Below, one piece after another: positions 1-9,890 of a DNA stretch of 64,000 nt (its first letter is position 1; the number at the start of each line of letters is the position of its first letter). The stretch is from Leptodontidium sp. MPI-SDFR-AT-0119. Its lineage: Eukaryota > Ascomycota > Leotiomycetes > Helotiales > Leptodontidiaceae. A model generated the notes under the pieces. The model saw nothing but the letters and a program-made list of their open reading frames with translations, did not search any database and had not been told where the DNA came from. Position numbers and translations under genes: made by a program. The stretch is from positions 3,286,001 to 3,350,000 of the forward strand of contig JAHLEZ010000003.1 of the NCBI GenBank assembly GCA_020726505.1, given 5' to 3'.

Positions 1-742
1 ATATTTTCCTACTTTGGTGAAGGAAGTTGCAGGTTTAATACCAATAAGTTTCCAACTGCTTGACCAGTAGGCGCTCCAGCAGAGTAAAAAGCGAAGCTGT
101 AATTCTTTACTCTTCCAGGAGGTATCGTGTAGCCGATGATCCCAAGTGCAGTCGGAATGGTCACGGCAGCTCCCTTAAAAGTCAGCAAGCTCATTATTTC
201 AATGCAACGACGGATTTATATGACTTACAACACCCTGTAAAGCTCTCATAATATACATGCATATCTCAACTGGAGAAAAGGCTGCACCCAATGTGGTCGC
301 TGCCAGCCAAAAAGAACCAAGAATGAAAAGCCATCGTTTCCCGTACACATCCGCCAACTTTCCAGCTAAAAGAAGGAATGAACCCGACGTTAAGGAATAC
401 GCTGAGACGATCCATTGTTGCCTCGTGTCTGGGATATTGAGATCTTCTGTGATACTGGGAAGGAGGATGACCACGGATTGTATAGAGAGAGTCTGAATGC
501 TATTAGTGTCAAGCTTAGCTGAAGATTTGCAAGGGCCTTACATTGATGAATGCGGCTCCTGATAGGATTAGGACTAACGGGGCAACTTGCCGTATTGTCA
601 CTTCCTTCTGAGAGTTGGCTGTAGAAGCATGTAGTGCGAGTGGTGGCGAATCCTGCGTCGCTCCTGGGATAAACAAAGATGACTTCACAGGGCATCCATC
701 CCCAGCCGATGTGGTCTTTTCGTCTGATACCGGGTCTATCAT
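1..742 (-). CDS. MFS transporter, DHA2-like (5' part, runs off window)
   Basis: Proton-driven multidrug or small-molecule exporter of the plasma membrane, by family. Three exons join in phase: 742-542 (donor GTAAGG), 492-229 (donor GTAAGT) and 173 to about 42, where a GTATTA donor begins; the rest lies left of the window. After a polar 45-residue N-terminus comes the first helix (PLVLILSGAAFIN), then the fungal DHA2 signature QQWIVSAYSLTSGSFLLL, the loop 2-3 motif GKLADVYGKR, a helix ending MRALQGVGAAVTIPTALG, and the motif-C-like GAPTGQAVGNLL. The start at 742 is the first ATG and leaves a normal cytosolic tail. Family membership is clear; substrate cannot be told from half a gene. It is transcribed leftwards, away from everything else in the window. 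Confidence 0.88.
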
Positions 743-831
743 TGCGAAGATACTGTTAACGCCAGAGAAAAATTGAACAGAGACATAAGTATTTTTGACA
801 TTTCAATCCACACCCCACTTTCCGAACTCCG

Positions 832-854
832 CTACGGCGTTCCCACTACGGCGT
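832..854. promoter_or_regulatory. Direct CTACGGCGT repeats in the transporter promoter
   Basis: The 9-mer CTACGGCGT occurs at 832-840 and again at 846-854, about 100 bp upstream of the transporter ATG, followed by TTTTCCGCC. CGG half-sites repeated at fixed spacing are what Zn2Cys6 regulators of fungal drug-efflux genes usually bind. That this is such a site is inference. Confidence 0.3.
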
Positions 855-2420
855 CGAATTTTCCGCCCACTTGAGCGGCTTCATGTTTACCATCTTGGGA
901 TCATATTTGTAAGAGCTTTGATTGACAGTCGATGAGACATTTCAACCTAGACGTATTTGCGATGATTGTTTTGAATGGATGTTTTGGAGCGAATGAAAGA
1001 GTTTTGCGTCGCGACCGCTGACTCAGCGAGTCAAGAAAAGAAAAAGAACGCAAATCCCAAGCGCTCAATTACATCTTTGCACATTCTAGACGACTGAAGT
1101 AGGCTCTGATGTGGTGTGTTTTGTAAGGATCTTGTCCATGGAAAGCCATCAACGTGTTGATAAGATGATCTCGATGCTGGATATGCCTTTCAGAACCTTC
1201 GATGTCGTGCTCTTGTTGCTTTCGGATGATCTGATTTTCCTTTGAATGCTTCAGGTTGCGTCCTCCAGCGATTTGCCTTAGACATCTTCCCTACGCTTCA
1301 GGTCCTGTTGTTCTGCGCGAAAAATGAAACGGACATTTTTGTGGGAAGCACAGTGTTGGGTGGTGACTAGGTGAAAGTCGTGGCTTCCTTCCTTGCTTCG
1401 GAAATGTCTTCCCAGATTTCCACGAGTTCGTCGTTCTTCTCTGGGATCATCATAGACCATGACTTATCGCCAATACCCCACTGATTAGCTTTAGCTTTGT
1501 CGACAAAACAGTCCGTTGCCCTGCGACAGATCGTACCCACCACCCACAACCCATCCAGCATCTGGCAATATCCAAGAACGTCACAACGCCGCAGTCCCCA
1601 CAAGAAGTGCAGAATCCGAACCAAATCCAGAGCAGTATCCATCAAGAATTACAAACCGAGGAGTTTAGAGATCCTTTCAACACAATAGTGCAAGGCAAAG
1701 CCGTGGACGGCTGGAGGTGCTGCCAGGTTGGTCTAGGAATCCTGCGCTCCACGGCAGTAATGAGGGGAAAGCTACTAACGTAGTAACAATACTCTCCCGC
1801 AGTGTTTTAGCCCATCTCCTTACTATTGGCGCTATTGTGGAAATTACCTCTCCCTCCGGCCAGCAAAACATCTCTCGGTACTTTGTGCTCACGATAAGTG
1901 CAACAATTGCCCGAGGGAACGTTGTTGGGTGGCAGAGATGGAATTCAGGGAAGAGTTTTGTGGTTGCGGTCCGTATTTGTCATGAGAGTGGATCGGCGAA
2001 GTATGTTGGTACTGGTTTCCGGTCCAATAAAGGATGGATGGGGTGAGCTGGATGCTGGGCTGGTTAGAGAAGAATCAGTCCATTGGGCGGGAAATGGAAA
2101 TACAACTCGAATAAGGACGTTATGACAGACTGAAAACATTCTCTAATAGAGATGTTCCATAATTGTGCCAGACAACCAAACGCGTTGCTTCATAATGTAA
2201 TTTCCTGGGTGATATCATCAAGTGATGGTGTCGTTGGTGGTTGGCTTCTTCCACGGCCAAGAGAAGGGACCACCTGATATTATCTGCCAACGTCGCAAAC
2301 GCCACATCCGGAGTCTGGGAAGGCGGTGCATGGGAAGGAATCAGCTATGCTCATTCCCAAGCCCAAGTTTCAGAACCCGCGCGTTGTGATTGGATCTTGT
2401 GGAGGCTGAGCAGGAGTTGC

Positions 2421-2432
2421 GGTCACGTGACC
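2421..2432. promoter_or_regulatory. GGTCACGTGACC palindrome (E-box core)
   Basis: Perfect 12-bp palindrome with a CACGTG core, 123 bp upstream of the ATG at 2555. Such cores are bound by fungal bHLH factors of the Cbf1 type. Position and symmetry suggest an operator; function is not shown. Confidence 0.4.
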
Positions 2433-2554
2433 ATGCACTCCATCGGCACAGTCTCCAGCCTCACTCCTGCGGCTGCCTAAAGACAACAGATTCCCCGAGT
2501 TTTAGATTTCTTCTTTCTTACATTTTCGTTTGCACTTGCTCACAGAACCTCGAA

Positions 2555-3499
2555 ATGGCTGACGACTCGGAGAACACCTCTTTCCTAGCGGACCATGACC
2601 ACGGTGATGGGGTCAACGGGCACAATGATGATGATTATGAAGCTTCACCGGCCAAAACTCCGGCCAATTCTCATTTCAAACGTCCCATCAAGGCTCTGAC
2701 GATTGTTTTGGTTATCTTCTCAGCACTAACCGTCATGTTGGCAATTGCTTCATTTGTGATGATTCAAGTTGCGCCGTTCAAAGGGTACATTTACAGTGCC
2801 AGAGAAGTCTTGAAAGATTTGGGGATTTGTGTAAGTTCCCTCCGATCTCCTCGCATGCCTTTCTACACCAACCCCTCACCCTTCCATGCGAGACTTGTGT
2901 ACTTGGCCAAATGAAAATTCTGACGTCTCTCAGACCTTCGTGGCCCTGATTCTCTCAATCGTGATGATCTTTATTCAACTACCCATCTTCTTCAGCCTCG
3001 TAATCGACATCGTCTTCCCGATCTTGATCCTCATCTACTCAGGCAACATCTTCGGAAACGGCTGGCCAGATGCGAACTGGTGTTACGAGTACTACCGCGA
3101 ACCCAGAATCCCAAATCCCAAATGCTTGCACATGCGAGACATTGTAAGGATCTTGATGGGCGTCACGGGTGGGTTGGGGTTCGTCACTGGGTGAGTCCTT
3201 TTTCCAATCAACCTCTCGCTTCTCTGAGACGAGTCAGTGTGCATCTAGATACAAGAACTAATGATTGACAATATCTCAGTATACTTTTCCTCGTGATTCT
3301 TCTGTTGAGAGTCATCGCCATCTCTAGAACAAAGTTTTGGAAAAAGGGCGTTGGATTTGGGTGCCCCACAGGACAGTACACCTTCTCAGTCACGCTTGGA
3401 GTTATGAAGCAAGGTGCACCGAAGTTTGAAGTTCCGAGGACTAGAGAATCAGCGGAGGGGGGTGGCAGTGCAGAGGAAGGGAGGTTGATTGATGCTTGA
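2555..3499 (+). CDS. Four-helix integral membrane protein, function unknown
   Basis: Exons 2555-2830, 2934-3190 and 3280-3499 (introns start GTAAGT and GTGAGT and end CAG) give 250 residues in phase. The N-terminus (about 50 residues) is acidic and polar, rich in D, N and H. Four hydrophobic segments follow: around residues 55-75 (ALTIVLVIFSALTVMLAIASF), 93-112, 113-130 and, after an extracytosolic-type loop with GNGWPDANWCYEYY and two cysteines, a last one across the third exon junction (ILFLVILLLRVIAI). The C-terminus is polar and glycine/glutamate rich. The topology resembles a tetraspan protein (MARVEL or claudin-like), but no diagnostic motif is visible. The ATG at 2555 is chosen because it opens the acidic tail directly after a spliced-looking leader; an in-frame codon upstream only adds unlike sequence. 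Confidence 0.8.
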
Positions 3500-4036
3500 G
3501 ACGTGGTACATCTTGCTTTGATCCAGGGCTCTGGGTAGGAGACCGAGTGTGGGTTGTGCAATGGGGCTCACTGGGACGGAGGCTGGTGCCTCGGTGCGAC
3601 TAGTCTAATTCCCATTTCGATGGTAAAGGCGTCACTCTGGAGACTAATGTATTTCCTTCAATTATAGCATTTTTCTAATAGAATCTTGCTCCAACTCATT
3701 TACTCCCTCCTCTTGTTTAAGTAGACCAGATGGCACTGGGAAAGCTGTGCATGCCACCAAATGAGATTACTCCTCAACCTGCAGATTAGGATACTCCAGC
3801 ACCCGGGGTTATCACGAAAAGATAAAGAGCCAACGAGTCACTATTCAAAGCCGAAGGCACCAAGTAGAGAAGTCTGTCTCGGTTCCAAATAGCGAGTTCC
3901 CATTTCTACGGAAGTCTAAGTGCTTTTCTATCCCATGCTACGTAATAAAAGTTTGCAAACGTATCAAGTGCAGCACTAGTAGCCCTAAAATACCTCTTCA
4001 CCCGAGAAGTACTGGTCTAGTGTGCAAACTATGAAT
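3500..4036. other. Intergenic, shared 3' region
   Basis: Space between two convergent genes (ending at 3499 and 4037). It should hold both 3' ends; I see no repeat or RNA gene. Confidence 0.5.
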
Positions 4037-4839
4037 CTAGCATTCATCAACTTGTTTACTGACAATGACATTGAATCCATCCGTGTCAGTTTCCTTGCCG
4101 CAAACCAATCCACGCTGTCCATTCCACTCCGACAAGCAAAGATACTTGATATCGCCAACATAAGTCGCCAGGACACCAGTCATGATCTTAAGGACGGTAA
4201 ATTTCTGTACGGGAGCACGTCAGCAAGTTAACATTCAAGTTAAATCGGCAAAATCAAGAACGAGGGGGAATGATCGGATGTGGGCGAGGAGCGCATGGAG
4301 AACTAACATCGTTGCAGAGATAAGCAGTTGCGTCTCCAAGACAAGCGATTCGGACACATTGTCTAGGACCAGCGTAGGCGACGCCGTTGACAATTGCGAG
4401 ATATCGGATAACTCGATCGACATCATTGCTATCGGCACGCTGCAAATCAGGGCGTCCTTCAATGGGCCAGCAGAACATAGCTGCCTGTGATAATTGTAAG
4501 CAATGTACTCTGAGCACAAAAATGGACAGGCTTCGTGGATGTGATTACCTTGTGAATATCCGTCAACTCAACGGCGTTATCTCTCGCGGAGACCGGGGCG
4601 TCACTGGTGGGGTGGCCATGGCGATCTGAGTGGGTAAAGTTTGGCTTCCAGCTGGGGCGATCGGCTTGGACTTGGGCCACGATCTGGTTGATGGTACCGG
4701 TTGTGTCGACTGTAACTCCATCAAGTCCTTCGAAGCTACCAACGAATCGCATTACGCCCATCGTGTAGTCTTGAAAGTGCCCTGTGACACTTGCAACAGC
4801 AGCGAGGGATATGGGGAATGAGGTGAGGAGGAGCATCAT
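4037..4839 (-). CDS. Small secreted cysteine-containing protein (effector-like)
   Basis: Three exons on the minus strand, 4839-4549, 4484-4308 and 4204-4037, with GTAATC and GTTAGT donors and CAG acceptors, give 211 residues in phase. It begins with a signal peptide (MMLLLTSFPISLAAVASVTG). The mature part has a histidine/aspartate-rich spacer, then a conserved-looking module: CW, a DVDRVIRYLAIV helix, then C-x4-C and a CND just before the second junction, and in exon 3 CLSEWNGQRGLVCGKETD with a final cysteine as the last residue. Seven cysteines lie in the last 115 residues. This layout matches small secreted proteins of plant-associated fungi; I cannot name a family with certainty. No protease or hydrolase motif is seen. 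Splicing is consistent at all junctions, so the gene looks intact. Confidence 0.72.
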
Positions 4840-6077
4840 GCTCAGGATGGTGGTAGGAGTCCCTTGCGTTCTGAAGTCGAGTTTGTTTGTTGTTCCTTTG
4901 GAAGAAGGTGTATCGGTGATGAAGATTGTTGCGGCGGCCCAAATCGAGCCATGGGCCAGGCAGAATCTCGAACAAAACGCAACCAGACCTGGAAGTGCTG
5001 TAAAGTCAGTATCAACTGCTTAGCTTCCACCCAGTATAAGCTCTTCTCTGATATTATCTAGTGCTTTTTTGACAATTAGCCTCTATCAAAAATCTGTTAG
5101 CGCATTCACCCAAGAGCCCCTGGCTACACGATTGACAAATGTCGACACAGGAGGAATGCGGAGCCCAAATGCTGCTATCAAACGCCTAAGGTCTAAACGC
5201 TGCGTTACAAAACTTTGATGAGGTTCGCTGCTGCGAGGAATGGAAAGTTCACTGCTGGTGTAGATTAGGGGAAGTTGTGCTTTGGTGACACTGAAGCTCA
5301 TGGACTTTACATTTGTCTTGTGTTAATCATTGGGAATGATCTACCTGTCGCTTGGGTGTCATTTTCATTTTTCTTGTGCTTTAAAATGGTTGTAGTTTTC
5401 TCCGAGATAGCAGATGAGCTACCAGAACTTCATAGCCCATGTCATCTAAGTCTCTGTCACACCCTAGGCCCCAATTTACAAAACTAGAATGGCAGGAATA
5501 AATTGTACTGTACATGCATTCGAATCATCTATCCAGTATTAATTTTGCTCAGATGGGTATGCTGTGCCCAATTCTACAACACAAACCGTCCAAAGTAGCT
5601 AATAACGAACATTTGTTTACTTCCGATTCGGGCCGATGAACGAACCGAGAAAGGAAACACCTACCCAATCAAGCACTTCACCCACCCGATGTTTCCCTCG
5701 AGATGAACTAAAATAGACAAGCTCAGCTCCGAAAATCACCCAGCTCTTTGTCGCTGCAAACGAGCAACAATGGCGTCATTTGTCCGTCGCTAAACAAAGG
5801 ATATGTAAAATTCCGTTCTTGGATTCAAAGCATCAGCTTTACTTTGAAACCCTCTTTGTCTTCATGCGCCACAACAAAGACAGACCTTACGATACAAAAG
5901 TAGTTCAGATCCAAGGCTCTTTACGGGCAGATTAGATTAAAAGCCCCTCGCTGTCCTGTCCTTGTAGCTGTTTTAGATCTGAGCTTGCCAGCACTCCATG
6001 GAGTCAAAACATTCGATCGATCCTGTTCCCAACCAAGTCCCTCTTTCAAACCATCCGACCACTCAGTCTCTACCAGC
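4840..6077. other. Intergenic region
   Basis: Divergent promoter space between the secreted-protein gene (4839) and the gene at 6078. ORFs here are short and compositionally random. I see no repeat, RNA gene or conserved motif. Confidence 0.5.
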
Positions 6078-6510
6078 ATGTCTTCCTCAAAATCCTCGAC
6101 CGCAAGCGGTGATGAGTATTGCCGCCCAGAGGCCAGAGAATCCAGAAAGTCATCCTCGGCATCAAGTGCCTCTACGTCAAGCGCTGAATCTCACCCCCAA
6201 GCCGAAGCCAAAGAATCCAGGAAATCGTCATCCGCTTCGAGTTCTTCAGGAGTCTCTGTCTGCTACCATATCAATTGGGTCTGCTGTGCCGTGCGTATTC
6301 CATTTCCTTGTCTTCTCTCGCCCCATTCATTTATTTTCTGCTAACAAATCGCAGTGCAACCAATGGACCAACCATCCAACCTACACCTGCAAACATCTTT
6401 TAGAAGGCTACACCATCATCGATTATAACTGGAAAGCCTGTGCCCACGAGAAGTGTGAGGAGTGTGTGAGAATCACTGCTGCGAGATGGGAGGAGAGATT
6501 TCCGTACTGA
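6078..6510 (+). CDS. Small Ser-rich protein with Cys-rich zinc-ribbon-like tail
   Basis: Exons 6078-6290 and 6355-6510 (donor GTGCGT, acceptor GCAG after a CTAAC branch site) encode 122 residues. Residues 1-60 are low-complexity, S/A/E/K-rich, with the block ESRKSSSAS twice. The tail begins with a Cys pair directly before the intron (NWVCCA) and continues CNQW, C, then WKACAHEKCEECVRI, so about eight Cys plus two His could bind zinc. This pattern (W-x-C-C, then C-x2-W, then C-x-H-x-K-C-x2-C) is found in many unnamed fungal proteins. The next gene downstream has the same tail and the same intron position and phase, so the two are paralogues. No enzymatic motif is present; a structural or nucleic-acid/protein binding zinc module is inference. 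Confidence 0.7.
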
Positions 6511-7042
6511 TAGAGTGATACGCTGGACTGGGCTGAGCCGGAATCTAGGTTTGAGGAAACAAATGTTCTCGCCAGCGAGATTGACCGACGGGCTTTGGGA
6601 TTGGAGTTAGATAGGGATGGCTCATTGCTGGACGATGAGGGTAAAACTGGGGTGGAGTTATCTGTAGCATGGAATGGAGTAAAAGAGGAAGTGTAAGCTA
6701 CTGGGCAGTTACCTGTGTTAAGCTCGATGATGTCGCATGGATGGTCGCTGGAGCGATCTCCCTTCTTGTAGGAATATACACGTCTTAAATGCTGTGAAGC
6801 CCGTGACTTTGTGATTTACCCCCCACTATATCAGATGATTCTGTTCGTGAATTTAACCCATGAGCGAGTCGATTTGGGTGAAGTCGATCAGGCAAGTTGT
6901 GGAAACAGTTCGCGCGACTCGATTTTGAAACCGAACTCGGTTACGCTCACAACAAACACACACACTCACCCACGTACACTCACCGACGCGCCATCTTCTC
7001 CTCCATTGGCGCGCACATTAATGATTCGCAAATCCATTTGCG
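6511..7042. other. Intergenic region
   Basis: Space between the two paralogous zinc-ribbon-like genes; it contains a CA-rich stretch (about 6950-6985) just before the second gene. Nothing else recognisable. Confidence 0.45.
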
Positions 7043-8248
7043 ATGAATCAACACGATGAATCTCCGGCGCCCGCAGCGCAATCACAGTCACAGTCACAGT
7101 CACCTCCACCTCCCTCCCCCAGCCTCGCGATGGATTATTCACAGAAATCCCCATCCGCAGCTCCAGCACCAGATCCACGCCCAGAGCAAGCCACCAGTGG
7201 ATTCTCCACTGGCTCTTCCAACCACTCGCCCTCTACCAAATTTAAGTCGAAAACCAGCTTCTCTTTCCAACTGCCCATGAAGCGTATTTCCGAGCTGCTC
7301 CATGATATCACCGGTTCGATGAGGCAGAGATTCCGTCTGCAGAAGCGTACAGCGCAACCGCTATCGCAGGCCCGTTTATTAGCCCAAGATCAGAATCAAA
7401 CCCTAAGTCAAGATCAAGATCAAGCAAAAGCACAAACCCAAAACCAAGACCAAGACCGAGCTCAACCCCCCTCCACCTCAGCAGACAATCCCCAAAGCCC
7501 AAGAATGTCAACACCCCGCCCCGTGTCCTCATCCTCAGCAACATCAGAATCGAGACCCCTCTCAATTGCACCTACACAACAAACAACTACATCCAGCAGC
7601 GCAACAACCCTCATAGGATCACCAACAGCCTCGACTCGTACGTACAACACCTCAACTTCCACGGCCACAGCCACCACAAGAGTCGGATCCTCATCAACCT
7701 GGAACGCTTCAAGAGCACATATCGTATCTTCGGCCTCTGGTGCGACTTTGAGAGTTAGTTCTGCTCCTGAGCCGGCGAGGTCGAAGGTAGCTACCAAGGG
7801 AAAGGATGATGGTGTTTGGATATGCTGCATTGTGCGTCTGCCTTCCCTTCCCTCACTCCTCCCCACCCCTATACTAAATCACCCTTCTCATGCTCCCCCT
7901 TCGACTGCCCACTCCTCAACCTAAAGTCCTTACTCCTATTTGAACAAAATGCTGATAACTCTTCCACAGTGCCGCAAATGGACACTAACCTCGTCACCAA
8001 AATGCGTCAAATGCCGCGCAACAGGCGAGAAGAAACCACACCCGGAATTCTGGCCTTGTTTCCATATCAAGTGTGCAGCGTGCGAGGAGTTGACCGAATG
8101 GGGACGGAAGGACTATGAGTTGACGGGTGCAATAGGAGCGGGTAGAATTGTTGGGGAGTTGGTGAGAGAAGCAGGTGTTCCTGGTGGAGACAGGGAGAGT
8201 GGAGGTACTGAGAAGCCTGGAGGAAGCGGGATTGGTGGATGGGTTTGA
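7043..8248 (+). CDS. Q/S/T-rich protein with Cys-rich zinc-ribbon-like tail
   Basis: Exons 7043-7831 and 7970-8248 (donor GTGCGT, acceptor CCACAG) give 355 residues. The first 260 residues are low complexity: a QSQSQSQS run, proline-rich blocks, a QDQDQ/AQTQ stretch around residues 113-140, then a long S/T-rich region. A short more ordered stretch (SFQLPMKRISELLHDITGSMRQRF) sits near residues 73-96. The Cys tail straddles the intron: VWICCI, then CRKW, KCVKC, WPCFHIKCAACEEL, followed by a glycine-rich end. Intron position, donor hexamer and the C-x-H-x-K-C-x2-C core match the gene at 6078-6510, so this is a paralogue with an expanded N-terminus. The alternative start at 7130 (MDYSQKS) would shorten it by 29 residues. 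Function unknown. Confidence 0.72.
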
Positions 8249-8796
8249 TTCGATAGGATATTGTTGGAGGGGATTAATGTGGAAGGAATGGATTGAGAAA
8301 GAAAATGCTTGCGAACCTGCGGGAATGGGAGTGATGGAATTTGGGGAGGACTTTCCAAAACAACTGCCAAGTCGAATCTTGCGACTTCGAATTGTCAAAG
8401 TGTTCATGGAAAGAGCTCCTGTATCTTCTTGTATAATAGAAAAACTTGAGATCAACGTAAAAGCAAACACAAATCATCGGAACGGAAACGAAAGGAGAAC
8501 ATTGCATTGAGTATCTCTCGCACCTTTCTTGGGCGATCGAAAAGGCCTTTCATATCCTACACACAAGCCCTGATGTCGTGGGCTTGTTTTGCAGCTTGAA
8601 AACGCAGACTTGTAGGAGCCAGACCTCAAGGGGCTAATCGTCCTTGCGTGTCAAACCAAACGACCCTTTCCATCATAAACCCAAGCCCTGATGTCACAAA
8701 TTTATTTATGCACCTGCTTAGCATGTCGATCTACCCAAATTTCAAGACCTGATTCACCAGCACTGAGTACCATATGTCTGTCGTAGACAAATGAAG
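8249..8796. other. Intergenic with a short direct repeat
   Basis: Convergent 3' region. The 13-mer AAGCCCTGATGTC, in a similar context (CTTTC, CATA, then A/C-rich), occurs near 8565 and again near 8682, an imperfect direct repeat about 118 bp apart. No gene is seen. Confidence 0.45.
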
Positions 8797-9807
8797 TCAA
8801 AGCAACCAGCCATTCATTCTCATTTGCTTGATGTCCGGAACCGTAAAGCAGTCGTCATCCAGTCTCTCGGAAAGCTGGTCCAGAGAATCTTGGAGCTCAT
8901 TTATTCCAGGAAGTGGAGTAACAGGATATGGCGGGAAGAATCCTTGACAGAATTCGCGATCGAGAACTTGATTGTGAACCTCGAGGCGATCTATTAGGCG
9001 GTTATCGCGCTCCTCATCGTCTTCGAAAGGAATGTGGAGGTGGTCAGGGCAATGATTATCCATCCACGCAGCATCCTCGTAACTGAATGTTTCGGGATAG
9101 TCGTGCCTGCCAATGAATTCGATGACGCCTGGGTTCTTGTGGCCAGTTGTCTCTTCGGCAATGTCGACAGGTAGAACATCTGTCTGGTGTGTGACATAAC
9201 TAGAGATCATTTGAGGAGCAGCATCGCGTTGTGGGTCATCCAGTTGATGTTCTGGCGAGTCCCAGTAGACCGTGTGAGATGTTTTGATCTCAATGAGAAA
9301 CGATGTCAAGCTGCATATTTTGAGATCCAATTCATTCCTCATTTCGGAGGACATCCAAGCAGCACTGAAGTCCAATAGGAACGTACGATCCATACACCAA
9401 CTTTCAAGTGTCTTACGGTGGTCCGAGAAGAATTTGGCCAACACATCTTTTCTGTGGAGACAGCATTCCAAATAAATGGACTCCAAGTGACCTGGACAGA
9501 TTGCTGCCAAAACGGGCCAAATTCTGACTCGTTCGGTATACGGGCGTTGGTTTCGAAGCGCGAGAACCTCCAAAAATGGTATTGTTCGTACCAAGTTTGC
9601 GATCTTGTACGGCCGGAGGTCCATGTCAAAATCAGTTTCGCCACGGCCCTCTGGCCAAACACGGCTGGTAGCAACAGGTCCCATGGGAATGTCAAGATGG
9701 ACGAGGTGAGTTATGGCCAACCTGGATTCAAGGATGTATTTGTTTCTCATTGAGCCCTGTCAACGAAATCAGTATATGTGAAGTGAAAAGGTGCCGGATT
9801 TTGCATA

Positions 9808-9837
9808 ACCGGTTTCCCTTACATAATCCCACCCCGG
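9808..9837 (+). repeat. Left terminal inverted repeat of the transposon
   Basis: Thirty bases from ACCGGTTTCCC to CACCCCGG, the exact reverse complement of 11976-12005. It lies directly inside the TA at 9806-9807. Confidence 0.95.
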
Positions 9838-9890
9838 CTATTAATCCCACCAAAATTCGCGATCCACCCCCTCATATACTCCACTAAATC

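Larger units (their letters stand above)
743..2554. other. Intergenic region with unassigned, possibly relict ORFs
   Basis: No gene can be supported. On the minus strand, open stretches at 1367-1645, 1677-1892 and 1945-2139 lie in different frames and read like protein (for example 1677-1892 contains KYREMFCWPEGEVISTIAPIV), but no start, splice pattern or known motif ties them together. They may be remains of a decayed gene. The last 150 bp are the promoter and leader of the gene starting at 2555. Confidence 0.4.

Noticed and set aside
1367..2139. Three minus-strand open stretches that read like protein
   Set aside because: They lie in different frames with no splice sites that join them and no recognisable motif, so I mention them only as a possible relic.
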